This document shows, piece after piece, positions 6,937-16,211 of a stretch of 27,047 bases of DNA. Source of the DNA: RGIG2161 sp964525525 (GTDB taxonomy: Bacteria > Bacillota > Clostridia > Oscillospirales > CAG-272); contig CAZGHD010000018.1 in the NCBI GenBank assembly GCA_964525525.1, forward strand, positions 1-27,047, written 5' to 3'. The notes beneath the pieces are model-generated. The model ran no database searches and was not told where the DNA came from. It saw nothing but the letters and a program-made list of their open reading frames with translations. The position numbers and the translations under genes are program-made. Each line of letters starts with the position of its first letter. The first letter of the stretch is position 1.

Positions 6937-7833
6937 ATGACTGCTTTTTTTGAACAGGTAGCGTCATTTTTTTCATCGACGTGGGCTCTTATTGCCTCGA
7001 TGAGTTTTATAGACGTTGTTGATATAATTTTACTGTCGGTTATTCTGTATTACGCTTATAAATTCATTCACGACCGCCGTGCGGGTAAGCTGGCGGGCGG
7101 TATCGTGGTTTTCATCATAGTCCTCGTTTTGTCCGAGGTGCTTGAGATGCACGCTATCAAGTTCCTGCTACAGAACGTGGTGCAGGTCGGTATTATCGCG
7201 CTTATCATTCTTTTTCAGCCCGAACTCCGTTCCGCGCTTGAAGAGGTTGGACGCGAGCCGCTTAAAAGTCTTAAAGTCATAGGTGAACAGCGCGACGTAG
7301 CGCAGATAAACGCTAACATACAGGAGATATGCTCCGCTGTTTTTGATATGTCGGAGGATAAGACCGGCGCGCTCATCGTTATTGAGCGCAACACCAAGCT
7401 CGGCGACGTTATAAAATCCGGCACTACCATAAACGCGCAGATAAGCTCGTTCCTTATCAAAAATATATTCTTCAACAAAGCTCCGCTTCACGACGGTGCC
7501 TTGATAATCCGCGACGGACGTATGTACGCGGCGGGATGTTTTTTACCGCTTTCCACCAATGACAGCATTATTCAGGATCTCGGTACACGCCACCGCGCCG
7601 CGATCGGTATGAGCGAAAACAGTGACGCGGTCGTAGTTTGTGTGTCAGAGGAAAACGGAATTGTTTCTATCGCTCTTGACGGAAGTCTTAAACGCGGTTA
7701 TACTCCGAATATGCTTCGCAGTGAGCTTGAAGAACTGTTAATAGACGAAACTTACGTACAGAAGATCCGCGGTAAAAAGATTCTTCGCAAAAAAGAATCG
7801 GCTGACGGCTCAAGTGATAAAAATAACAAGTAA
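6937..7833 (+). CDS. cdaA: Diadenylate cyclase CdaA (c-di-AMP synthase)
   Basis: This 298-residue membrane protein condenses two ATP into cyclic di-AMP, the second messenger that controls potassium and osmolyte uptake and wall homeostasis in Firmicutes. Three membrane segments lie at about 26-44, 52-68 and 80-93, then a cytosolic DisA_N (DAC) domain with PLHDGALII (DGA at 186-188) and GTRHRAA (RHR at 218-220), the two catalytic motifs. The length is close to the roughly 270-300 of CdaA proteins, with a charged C-terminal tail. The start at 6937 has GGAGG about 7 nt upstream; the open frame before it overlaps the promoter. It is followed after 17 nt by cdaR, the standard partner order. Confidence 0.96.
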   Translation: MTAFFEQVASFFSSTWALIASMSFIDVVDIILLSVILYYAYKFIHDRRAGKLAGGIVVFIIVLVLSEVLEMHAIKFLLQNVVQVGIIALIILFQPELRSALEEVGREPLKSLKVIGEQRDVAQINANIQEICSAVFDMSEDKTGALIVIERNTKLGDVIKSGTTINAQISSFLIKNIFFNKAPLHDGALIIRDGRMYAAGCFLPLSTNDSIIQDLGTRHRAAIGMSENSDAVVVCVSEENGIVSIALDGSLKRGYTPNMLRSELEELLIDETYVQKIRGKKILRKKESADGSSDKNNK

Positions 7834-7850
7834 CAGGGAGGAAGATTGTG

Positions 7851-9134
7851 ATGAAAACAAAAGAAGACGTAACATACCTTCGTCCCGACAGCGGCAAAGA
7901 GCCTGAACAAAAAGACAAAAAAGAAACTGTAAAAAGAATAGCCGCGAAAGTACTGTGCGTTATAGGCGCGCTTCTTATCTGGCTTTACGTTATGTCAAAC
8001 GATTCGCCCGACTATGAAAAGACCTTTAATTCGGTGCCCGTATCCATTGTCGGCGCTACCGAGCTTGAAAACAGCACGGGAATGTCTGTTGTCAGCGGTC
8101 AGGGTCATCTTGTGGACGTTACCGTTACCGGCAGAAAGAGCGACGTAGTTAAGCTGACGCTTGACGATATTTCCGCATATATCAATATAGCCGAGATAAA
8201 AAATCCAGACAAATATACTCTTGATATATCGGTAGCTGTTCCGAGCGGTGTTACCGTTACTGCTGTTTCTCCTGATAATGCGTCTGTATCAGTTGATAAA
8301 ACGTCGTCTGTGATGTTGAGAGTAGTGCCCAAGCTTACATCGTATACCATTTCTTCCGAATACTTTATGGGCTCGCTTATTCCTGAAGTTAGCGAGATAA
8401 GCGTATCCGGCCCCCTTACCGTACTTGAAACTCTTGACCGTGCGGAGATCGTCATAGGCGATCTCGGAAACATCAGCGGAACTGTTACGGCAAACGGTAT
8501 GGTGCAGTTGGTAGATACAAATGGCGCAGTTGTAAATAATCAGTTTATTCGCGTGGCAAGGGAATCAATGAACGTTACCGTGCCGATAAATATGTATAAA
8601 GATATTCCTGTAAACGTCGAGTATAAACACGGCTTTTACAACTCAAATAACGTAGATATAAGCCTTGATCCCTCTTTCATAAAAGTCAAAGGAGAGGTCT
8701 CTCTGCTGTCTTCTCTTAACAGCTACAACATAACGGTTGATGAGAAAAAGATACTGAAAGATACGACTATAACCCAGAGTGTTTCTCTGCCTGAGGGCGT
8801 TGAAAACGTTGGGGGAGTTGAGAGTATTTCGGTAGGCATCAAGCACAAGAACACCTCTACCAAAACGCTTATTATAAACACTGTGAATATAAATAATCCG
8901 AGCGGTGTTGATTGCGAGCTTATAACAACGTCGGTTGCCGTCAATTTCCGCGGCGCGCCGGACGCACTTATGCTGCTCGGAGAGGAAAACGTGACCGTAA
9001 CTGCGGATATTAGTACAGTTGTAAACGCTACCGGCGTGATTACCGTGCCCGTGAGTGTTGACGTTTCCATTCCCGAGTCTACCGCTTCGGTTTATGAGCT
9101 CGGAGAATATACCGTTGAATTAAGGATCAAATAA
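7851..9134 (+). CDS. cdaR: CdaR/YbbR-domain regulator of diadenylate cyclase
   Basis: A 427-residue protein with a short cytosolic N-terminus, one membrane anchor at about 28-48 (KRIAAKVLCVIGALLIWLYV) and a long extracytoplasmic part made of repeated YbbR beta-domains, seen as recurrent VSVD/VTVTG-type strands. CdaR proteins bind CdaA in the membrane and modulate c-di-AMP synthesis. GGGAGG at 7836-7841 serves either the GTG at 7848 or the ATG at 7851; I prefer ATG. The usual third gene of the locus, glmM, does not follow. A flavin dehydrogenase gene starts one base after the stop instead. Confidence 0.93.
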   Translation: MKTKEDVTYLRPDSGKEPEQKDKKETVKRIAAKVLCVIGALLIWLYVMSNDSPDYEKTFNSVPVSIVGATELENSTGMSVVSGQGHLVDVTVTGRKSDVVKLTLDDISAYINIAEIKNPDKYTLDISVAVPSGVTVTAVSPDNASVSVDKTSSVMLRVVPKLTSYTISSEYFMGSLIPEVSEISVSGPLTVLETLDRAEIVIGDLGNISGTVTANGMVQLVDTNGAVVNNQFIRVARESMNVTVPINMYKDIPVNVEYKHGFYNSNNVDISLDPSFIKVKGEVSLLSSLNSYNITVDEKKILKDTTITQSVSLPEGVENVGGVESISVGIKHKNTSTKTLIINTVNINNPSGVDCELITTSVAVNFRGAPDALMLLGEENVTVTADISTVVNATGVITVPVSVDVSIPESTASVYELGEYTVELRIK

Positions 9135-9135
9135 A

Positions 9136-10758
9136 GTGACGGATAACAAAAGAACAGAAAAAGCCAGATACGTAGTGACCGGAATAAAACTTCCGGTCAC
9201 CGTTTCGCATAATGAGATAATAGATAAAGCCAAAGGGATATTTTCGAGAGTCAGTCCGAGCGGGTTTTACGACCTGCATATCTCAAAGCTTTCGGTAGAC
9301 GCGAGAAAAAAGAAGGACGTTTGCTACGTTGCGTCGGTTATGGCAAGTTACGACGGAAAGAAGATTCCCGAATCCGTTAAGAAAAAATACGGAATAGAGG
9401 AGATCTCGACGCCCGAAGCTCCCAAAATGCCGGAGTGCAAAAAGAAAACCGACAGCCGTCCGATAGTTGTGGGATTTGGTCCTGCCGGAATGTTTGCGGC
9501 ACTTTTACTCGCAGAGGCGGGATTTTCGCCTATCGTTCTTGAGCGAGGCGACGACATAGACCGCCGCGTTGAGGCTGTTGAAAGATTTTACAAAGAGCAG
9601 ACGCTTGATCCCGATTCCAACGTTCAGTTCGGAGCGGGAGGAGCGGGAACATTTTCCGACGGAAAACTTATCACCCGTATCAACGACGGACTCTGCGGAT
9701 ACGTGCTCGAGCGCTTGGTAGAATTCGGTGCGCCGGAGGAGATACTCTATACCGCAAGACCCCATATCGGTACCGATAAACTCCGCAACGTGGTAAAAAA
9801 TATCGCGGCGCGCATAGAGGAGACTGGCGGAGAAATACTTTACCGCTCGAAAATGGAAAGACTTGACGTAAAAGACGGCGCGGCAAAAAGCGTTATTCTT
9901 GCGGGCGGTCAGACTATTGACTGCGATGGCGTTATCCTTGCTCTCGGACACAGCGCAAGGGACACTTATAATTATCTTATCAACGGCGGATTTGCCATCG
10001 AGCCGAAGCCTTTTTCGGTAGGTGTCAGAATAGAACATCTGCAACAGGACATCGACCGCGCGATGTACGGTGATTTTGCGGGCAAACCCGGAGTTCCGCA
10101 CGCGGAATATAATCTTTCCCACCGTGTAGGTCAGAGAGGTGTGTACACTTTTTGTATGTGCCCGGGCGGTGAAGTAATGGCGGCAACCTCCGAGGAGGGC
10201 GGTGTCGTTACCAACGGAATGAGCAGATACAGCCGCGACGGTAAAAACGCCAATGCCGCGGTAGCGGTATCTGTTACGCGCGAGGACTATGGAAATACGG
10301 CTCGCGCGGCAATAGAATTTCAGCAGAGAATAGAGCGCGCGGCATACGCGCGCACAGGCGGATATTCCGCGCCGGCACAGACGGTCGGTGAGTTCCTCGG
10401 CAGAGCAAAACCTGCTGCGGGATATATTTCCCCGACCTATATGAACGGAAACGTAAGCTGGTGCGGATTTGAAAACGTGCTTCCCGACTTTGTAATATCG
10501 TCGCTTGCCGAAGCACTTTCTGCATTTGGACGCAAGATAAACGGGTACGACAGAGACGAGGCGGTGCTGACAGGTCCCGAGACTCGTACGTCCGCGCCCG
10601 TGAGAATAATCAGAGACGAGAATTATCTTGCCCTCGGTACTAAAAACATTTATCCTTCAGGCGAGGGTGCCGGATACGCGGGCGGAATCACCAGTGCCGC
10701 TATTGACGGTATTAAGGTCGCGCTTGCGTTTGCAAAAAACATAAACGGTAAGAACTGA
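9136..10758 (+). CDS. FAD-dependent dehydrogenase, COG2509 type
   Basis: A 540-residue flavoprotein. A small N-terminal domain (about 10-75) precedes the Rossmann FAD site VVGFGPAGMFAALLLAEAG (about 111-129) ending in VLERG, with the FAD-ribose Glu near 136. Further family marks are NVQFGAGGAGTFSDGKL, FSVGVRIEH near 290, and a C-terminal SGEGAGYAGGITSAAIDG block that closes the FAD site. This is the conserved bacterial group related to FAD dehydrogenases; substrate and electron acceptor are not established. Translation starts at a GTG one base after the cdaR stop, with AAGGA upstream, so expression is probably coupled to cdaR. A fixed place beside cdaA/cdaR suggests co-inheritance but does not prove a role in c-di-AMP metabolism. 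Confidence 0.9.
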   Translation: MTDNKRTEKARYVVTGIKLPVTVSHNEIIDKAKGIFSRVSPSGFYDLHISKLSVDARKKKDVCYVASVMASYDGKKIPESVKKKYGIEEISTPEAPKMPECKKKTDSRPIVVGFGPAGMFAALLLAEAGFSPIVLERGDDIDRRVEAVERFYKEQTLDPDSNVQFGAGGAGTFSDGKLITRINDGLCGYVLERLVEFGAPEEILYTARPHIGTDKLRNVVKNIAARIEETGGEILYRSKMERLDVKDGAAKSVILAGGQTIDCDGVILALGHSARDTYNYLINGGFAIEPKPFSVGVRIEHLQQDIDRAMYGDFAGKPGVPHAEYNLSHRVGQRGVYTFCMCPGGEVMAATSEEGGVVTNGMSRYSRDGKNANAAVAVSVTREDYGNTARAAIEFQQRIERAAYARTGGYSAPAQTVGEFLGRAKPAAGYISPTYMNGNVSWCGFENVLPDFVISSLAEALSAFGRKINGYDRDEAVLTGPETRTSAPVRIIRDENYLALGTKNIYPSGEGAGYAGGITSAAIDGIKVALAFAKNINGKN

Positions 10759-10788
10759 AATATATAATTTACGTAAAAGGATTTTAAG

Positions 10789-11247
10789 ATGAAACAGAAA
10801 GCACTCGTGCTGTCAAGCGACGGCGACAGCGCCGTAATAGAGGTAGCGCGCGTTACTGCGTGCGAAGGATGCCATAAAATGAAAGAGGGAGAGGGCTGTG
10901 TTGCTTGCTCTCTTTTCGACCTGAAGAAAAAAATGAGCGCCGAGGCTGTAAACGAGGTTGGCGCTAAAGCGGGAGACGTTGTTGAGATAACCACTCCGTC
11001 GCGTATCGTGGCGGCTTATTCCGTACTTGTGTTTATTCTCCCGATAATAGTTGGCATAGTACTTTATTTCGTTGCGGAACTGTTTCTTTCAAACGAGGCG
11101 GTGCTCGCGCTGATTTCTGTCGGCGGGATCGCTCTCAGCTTCGTTATAATACATTTTACTCTCGATAAGATAGCCGCGGCAAACAAGGTTATCCGCATAG
11201 TGTCGGTTTGCAAAGACAACACCGAGATAAGCGGCGATGGAGAGTAA
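10789..11247 (+). CDS. RseC/MucC-like (SoxR-reducing system) membrane protein
   Basis: A 152-residue protein with the RseC-family layout: an N-terminal cysteine-rich domain with CEGCHKMKEGEGCVAC (Cys 25, 28, 37, 40), then two membrane helices at about 75-99 and 104-124, and a short cytosolic tail. RseC proteins are linked to the Rnf/SoxR-reducing system in Proteobacteria and often lie near Rnf genes in Clostridia. The four cysteines could bind an Fe-S cluster or act in thiol redox; the sequence does not say which. No Rnf gene is present here. It lies 30 nt after the flavin dehydrogenase and 40 nt before recJ, with AAGGA before its ATG. Family call good, role unsure. Confidence 0.85.
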   Translation: MKQKALVLSSDGDSAVIEVARVTACEGCHKMKEGEGCVACSLFDLKKKMSAEAVNEVGAKAGDVVEITTPSRIVAAYSVLVFILPIIVGIVLYFVAELFLSNEAVLALISVGGIALSFVIIHFTLDKIAAANKVIRIVSVCKDNTEISGDGE

Positions 11248-11287
11248 AATTTCTTTCGTATTAATTAAATGGAGATAGATATACAAT

Positions 11288-13444
11288 ATGGGAAAAATCA
11301 ATGCGCCCGGACTTAAAAGAAACTGGGCGCTTAGGTGTGTTGATTTCGCGGACACGAGAGACGACGCGGAACGCTTGGCGCGAGAGCTTGAGCATTCCGA
11401 CGTTTTTTCGCAGATACTTATAAACCGCGGATACGACACTAAGGAAAAAGCAGAAGACTTTTTGAGTAAACGAACCGAATCATTTTACGATCCTTTTCTG
11501 ATGGCTGATATGGAAAAAGCGGTGAACAGGATCAAGCACGCGGTGGAATCGGGGGAGAACATAGTTATCTACGGCGACTACGACGTTGACGGAGTCACGT
11601 CAGTGTCTGTGTTCAAGCTATATCTTTCCTCACGCGGAGCAAACGTGTCCTATTTTATACCGAGCAGATGTTCTGACGGTTACGGACTTGCAAAATCTTC
11701 GATAGACACTCTCGCAGGCAAAGGCGCGGAGCTGATAGTTACGGTTGATACCGGCATAACCGCGTGCGAAGAGATCGCTTACGCGAACTCTCTCGGTCTT
11801 GACGTTGTTGTTACAGACCATCACGAGTGCAGATGCGAGCTTCCGGCGGCTGTCGCGGTGGTAAATCCTCACAGAAGCGATTGTCCGTATCCTTTTAAAG
11901 AGCTTGCCGGAGTCGGAGTTGTATTCAAGCTTATGTGCGCGCTTGAATGTGCTTTCTGCCCAACTGAATCGCAGATAGAGTGCATAAAGCGCATCAGCTA
12001 CGAGTATGCCGATCTCGTCACTCTTGGAACTATTGCAGACGTTATGCCGGTAGTGGACGAAAACAGACTTATAGTAAGCCTCGGACTTGCTATAATGAAC
12101 AAAAAACAGAGAGTAGGTATTGCGGCTCTCGTAAAGGCGGCGGGTTCGTCCGACGGAGAGGGAAAAACCGTAAAGATCAACAAAAATAAAAAGATAACAT
12201 CCGGATATATCGGATATACTCTCGCCCCGAGAATAAACGCCGCGGGCAGAATATGTGACGCTACCATTGCGGCTAAACTGCTACTTGAAGAAGATTCGAT
12301 CAAGGCTGAGCTTTTAGCACAGGAGCTGTGCGAGATAAACCGTATGCGCCAGAAGATAGAGAATGAGATAGCAGAGGAAGCGGGACGCAAAATGATTGCC
12401 GAATGCGACGTGAAAAACGATCGCGTTATAGTCCTGTCTGACGACGGATGGCATCAGGGAATAATCGGAATAGTCGCGTCAAGAATTTCTGAAAAATACG
12501 GTAAGCCTGCGCTCCTTATCTCTTTTGAGGGCGGAGACAATTCGGTCGGAAAGGGAAGCGGTCGCAGTGTCGGACGGATAAATCTTGTTGACGCGTTAAG
12601 CCACACCTCCGAATTCCTGCTCAAATACGGTGGTCACGCTCTTGCTGCAGGACTTTCGATAAAGCGAGAGGATCTCGGTGATTTCCGCCGTGCTATAAAC
12701 GAATACGTAAAAAACACTTACGGAGACGATGCGGGAGCAGGAGCGGTAGTTGCCGAAATGGAAGTTGATGCCAAGGACATGACGCTTTCTCTCGCGCAGG
12801 AGCTTTACGCGCTTGAGCCTTACGGCGTTTCAAATCCTACTCCTCTTTTTATGATGCGTGATCTTTCTGTCTTTGACGTTGTATCCATCGGCTCGGACAG
12901 ACATACCAAGCTGATGCTCAGCCGCGACGACGCAGTATTTCCCGCGCTTTGCTTCGGCACCTCTGCAAAGGAGCTTGACATCGTTCGCGGTGACAAGGTT
13001 GACGTCCTTTTCAATATTGACGTAAACGAGTATCAGAACGTAAAAACGCTTCAGTTTATAGTCAGAGATATTCGTTTATCCGGCAAAGATCTTCACGCGT
13101 TTGAATCGCAGAGCACCGTTTACGACGCTATACAAAGCGGTGAGGATATTCCGTACGGAGACGAGGTCGTGCCGGTACGTGATGAATTTGCTTCGGTATA
13201 TAATTATCTGAGAAAGAATAACAGAGAAGGTTACGAGATGTCAGGCGTCAGAACGGTCAGCTTAAACAGCGGTATCGGTGTGGCGAAACTGAAATTTATC
13301 GTAGATATATTTGCGGAAATGGGAATTATAGATCTTGAGAAAAACAATGACGAGGTGTTCAGCTATAAGATGAACGACCTCGACAAAAAGATCGATCTTG
13401 ATAAATCCCGAATATTACAAAAGCTGAAAGAGAAAATGGCGTAA
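11288..13444 (+). CDS. recJ: Single-stranded-DNA-specific exonuclease RecJ
   Basis: A 718-residue 5'-3' single-strand exonuclease of the DHH phosphoesterase family, acting in recombination and mismatch or base-excision repair. Catalytic motifs are visible in order: VIYGDYDVDGV (YGDYDVDG about 95-102), VTVDTG (about 151-156), VVTDHHE with DHH at 177-179, and KYGGHALAAGLS near 447 in the DHHA1 domain. An OB-fold region follows. The last ~110 residues (from about 610) form an extra domain seen in Firmicutes RecJ, with a helical VRTVSLNSGIGVAKLKFIVDIFAEMGII segment that resembles a winged helix; its function is not known to me. The apt gene often found between recJ and relA in Clostridia is missing here: relA/spoT follows after 22 nt. 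Confidence 0.95.
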   Translation: MGKINAPGLKRNWALRCVDFADTRDDAERLARELEHSDVFSQILINRGYDTKEKAEDFLSKRTESFYDPFLMADMEKAVNRIKHAVESGENIVIYGDYDVDGVTSVSVFKLYLSSRGANVSYFIPSRCSDGYGLAKSSIDTLAGKGAELIVTVDTGITACEEIAYANSLGLDVVVTDHHECRCELPAAVAVVNPHRSDCPYPFKELAGVGVVFKLMCALECAFCPTESQIECIKRISYEYADLVTLGTIADVMPVVDENRLIVSLGLAIMNKKQRVGIAALVKAAGSSDGEGKTVKINKNKKITSGYIGYTLAPRINAAGRICDATIAAKLLLEEDSIKAELLAQELCEINRMRQKIENEIAEEAGRKMIAECDVKNDRVIVLSDDGWHQGIIGIVASRISEKYGKPALLISFEGGDNSVGKGSGRSVGRINLVDALSHTSEFLLKYGGHALAAGLSIKREDLGDFRRAINEYVKNTYGDDAGAGAVVAEMEVDAKDMTLSLAQELYALEPYGVSNPTPLFMMRDLSVFDVVSIGSDRHTKLMLSRDDAVFPALCFGTSAKELDIVRGDKVDVLFNIDVNEYQNVKTLQFIVRDIRLSGKDLHAFESQSTVYDAIQSGEDIPYGDEVVPVRDEFASVYNYLRKNNREGYEMSGVRTVSLNSGIGVAKLKFIVDIFAEMGIIDLEKNNDEVFSYKMNDLDKKIDLDKSRILQKLKEKMA

Positions 13445-13466
13445 GCTGGCTCTGAACGGAGATTTT

Positions 13467-15701
13467 ATGGATTACGAAAAAAACTCAAATGAATTTGAAA
13501 TGATTGCCGAATTTCTTGAAATTCTTGAAATGTCGGATCGTAAATACGATATTGATAAGATAAAATCCGCTTTCCTTTACGCAAAGGAGCTTCATAAGGA
13601 TCAGTTCAGAAAAAGCGGCGATCCTTATATAACTCATCCCGTGGCGGTAGCGGAGATATGTCTCAGTCTCGGACTTGATACTGACAGCCTTTGCGCGGCG
13701 TTTTTGCACGACACGGTTGAGGACTGTAACGACAAGACCGATATTGATGACATCACTAAAAAGTTCGGTCCCGAGGTCGCGCTTTTGGTTGACGGTCTGA
13801 CAAAAATTATACAGCTCGAGGTGGAGGACAAGGAAGAAGCACATATGGAAAATCTCCGTAAAATGCTTCTTGCTATGGCAAAGGACATCAGAGTTATATT
13901 CATCAAGCTGTGTGACAGACTTCATAATATGCGTACCCTCAATGCAAAGTCAGAAGGCAAGCAGAGAGTGACCGCGCTTGAGACTATGCACGTTTACGCA
14001 CCTCTCGCGCACAGACTCGGTATGCAGAGAATAAAGCAGGAACTTGAAAATCTCGCACTTTCTTTCCTTGACCCGATAGGCTACGCCGAGGTAAAGTCTG
14101 ATATTGAGAAAAAATACGGATCAAGCCAGGGCTTTATTGAGAACGCGCAGGCTTACGTTTCGGAAAAATTGACCGAAAATAATATACATTTTGCGCTTGA
14201 AGGGCGCGTTAAATCGGTATACAGTATATACCGCAAGATGTATAACCAGAATAAGAGCTTTGACGAGATATACGACTTTTATGCGCTTCGTATAATAGTT
14301 GATTCCGAGCTTGAGTGTTACAGCGCACTCGGTATAATCCACGAGATATACAACTCTATGCCGGGCAGATTCAAGGACTATATCTCAACTCCCAAGCCTA
14401 ATCTTTACCGTTCGCTTCACACGACGGTAATCGGCCGTGACGGTATTCCGTTTGAGGTTCAGATAAGAACGCGCGAGATGCACCGCATCGCTGAATACGG
14501 TGTGGCGGCTCACTGGAAATACAAGAGCGGTGAACGCAGTAAAGAGGAGATCGACGAGAAGCTTTCGTGGATCGCCAAGCTCATTGAGACAGAGGACGAT
14601 ACCCGTGACCCCGAGGAGTTTATGCAGGCTCTCAAGGTGGATATTTTCCACGATGAGATATTCGTATTTACTCCCAAAGGCGACGTTATATCACTGCCTC
14701 TCGGTGCGACTATAATCGACTTTGCGTATTCCATTCACTCCGCTGTCGGAAACCGTATGATAGGCGCTAAAGTCAACGGTATGATAGCGCCGATAGATAG
14801 AAAACTGCAAAACGGCGAGATCGTGCAGATTCTCACCTCTGCTTCGTCAAAAGGACCGAGCCGCGACTGGCTCAAGATAGTCCGCACCAGTGAAGCGAGA
14901 AACAAGATCAGACAGTGGTTCAAGAAAGAGCAGAGAAGCGAAAATATCGTCGTAGGTAAGTCGGAGATAGATCGTGAATTCAAAAAATACAATAGAGAGT
15001 ATTCTGAAGCTCAGCGTAACGAGATTGCCGCGGCGGTCGCTCACCGTATCGGTATAAGAGAGGTAGACGACCTTTACAGCGCGATAGGCTACGGCGGTGT
15101 TTCTGTTGCCAAGATCTCGGTGCGTTTGCGCGAGGAATTTGATAAGGTAGTAATCCCTGTCGAGGAAAAAGAAGAAATAACCGAAAGAGAACTCGTTCCG
15201 ATAGTGCGTAAGAACAAGCGCAGTAAAACGGGCGGTATTATCGTTGACGGCGAGAGCGGCTGCCAGGTCAAGTTCGCTAAATGCTGTAATCCCCTGCCGG
15301 GAGACAAGGTTATCGGATTTATTACCAAGGGATTTGGAATTTCGATACACAACGTGGACTGCCCCAACGTTATTTCAGCTCAGCTTAAACCCGAAAATGC
15401 AGACCGATGGGTTGAGGCACACTGGGAGACCGATGCTGACAGAGCGTCAAACGCAGAGGATATGTACGAGGTAATTCTGCAGATCCACGCAGAGGACAGA
15501 GCACTTCTTATTGCAGACATCTCTACCGCTTTGGCGGATATGAAGGTTCCGCTGCTTGAAATAAATACTCCAAAACGTACCGCAGATATTATTATTATGA
15601 ATCTTACCGTTGCGTGTAAGAATATAGAGCACTGTCGCAGTATAGTTGCTCGACTTAAATCTATACGCGGAGTGGACAGCATCAGCCGTGCCCACGCGTA
15701 A
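13467..15701 (+). CDS. Bifunctional (p)ppGpp synthetase/hydrolase (RelA/SpoT homologue)
   Basis: A full-length 744-residue long RSH enzyme that makes and degrades (p)ppGpp in the stringent response. The hydrolase HD domain has ITHPVA (His 57) and FLHDTVED (HD 81-82, ED 85-86), all intact. The synthetase domain (about 240-350) has GRVKSVYSIYRKM, FYALRIIVD and YISTPKPNLYRSLHTTV, also intact, so both activities are expected. The TGS domain is at about 391-458 (FVFTPKGDVISLPLGATIIDFAY). The zinc-finger-like block with KCCNPLPGD and HNVDCPN is at about 600-635, and a C-terminal ACT domain runs from about 663. TGS and ACT parts sense uncharged tRNA on the ribosome. It lies between recJ and dtd, the usual clostridial order. 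Confidence 0.97.
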   Translation: MDYEKNSNEFEMIAEFLEILEMSDRKYDIDKIKSAFLYAKELHKDQFRKSGDPYITHPVAVAEICLSLGLDTDSLCAAFLHDTVEDCNDKTDIDDITKKFGPEVALLVDGLTKIIQLEVEDKEEAHMENLRKMLLAMAKDIRVIFIKLCDRLHNMRTLNAKSEGKQRVTALETMHVYAPLAHRLGMQRIKQELENLALSFLDPIGYAEVKSDIEKKYGSSQGFIENAQAYVSEKLTENNIHFALEGRVKSVYSIYRKMYNQNKSFDEIYDFYALRIIVDSELECYSALGIIHEIYNSMPGRFKDYISTPKPNLYRSLHTTVIGRDGIPFEVQIRTREMHRIAEYGVAAHWKYKSGERSKEEIDEKLSWIAKLIETEDDTRDPEEFMQALKVDIFHDEIFVFTPKGDVISLPLGATIIDFAYSIHSAVGNRMIGAKVNGMIAPIDRKLQNGEIVQILTSASSKGPSRDWLKIVRTSEARNKIRQWFKKEQRSENIVVGKSEIDREFKKYNREYSEAQRNEIAAAVAHRIGIREVDDLYSAIGYGGVSVAKISVRLREEFDKVVIPVEEKEEITERELVPIVRKNKRSKTGGIIVDGESGCQVKFAKCCNPLPGDKVIGFITKGFGISIHNVDCPNVISAQLKPENADRWVEAHWETDADRASNAEDMYEVILQIHAEDRALLIADISTALADMKVPLLEINTPKRTADIIIMNLTVACKNIEHCRSIVARLKSIRGVDSISRAHA

Positions 15702-15740
15702 TATTACATTCTGAGGGCAGATGAAAGGATTTTTCTGAAA

Positions 15741-16196
15741 ATGAGAGCAGTTATACAGCGCGTAAAAAACGCAAGCGTTAAAATAGACGGAGAGATACAC
15801 GGAAAGATAGACACCGGATTTCTCGTGCTTTTGGGTGTGGCTCATGAGGATGACGAGAAAGACGCGGAGCTTCTTGCCGCTAAAATAGCAAAGCTCCGTA
15901 TCTTTGAGGATGAAAATGAAAAGATGAACCTCGCTCTCGGCGACGTAGGCGGCGGACTTCTCGTTATCTCAAATTTTACGCTTTATGCTGACTATCATCA
16001 CGGAAACAGACCTAACTTTCTTCTGTCCGCGCCGCCCGAGCATGCAAACAAGCTGTACGAGTATTTTGTTCAGAAGGCAAAAGAGCTTATCCCCGTGGTT
16101 GAAACGGGTATTTTCGGAGCGGATATGAAGGTAGAGCTTCTCAACGACGGCCCGGTTACTATAGTGATGGACAGCGAAGTTCTCAGAAAGAAATAA
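15741..16196 (+). CDS. dtd: D-aminoacyl-tRNA deacylase
   Basis: A 151-residue DTD enzyme that hydrolyses D-amino acids (and glycine mischarged on tRNA-Ala) from tRNA. It begins MRAVIQRV as usual. The two active-site motifs are LLVISNFTLYAD near 73-84 and LNDGPVTIVMDS near 134-145. The second carries the Gly-cisPro pair that gives chiral proofreading and is canonical. The first normally reads SQFTL; here Gln is replaced by Asn. The length is normal. AAAGGA lies about 11 nt before the ATG. Its place after relA/spoT and before hemZ is conserved in Clostridia. Confidence 0.96.
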   Translation: MRAVIQRVKNASVKIDGEIHGKIDTGFLVLLGVAHEDDEKDAELLAAKIAKLRIFEDENEKMNLALGDVGGGLLVISNFTLYADYHHGNRPNFLLSAPPEHANKLYEYFVQKAKELIPVVETGIFGADMKVELLNDGPVTIVMDSEVLRKK

Positions 16197-16211
16197 TCAG
16201 AGGGATAGAAA

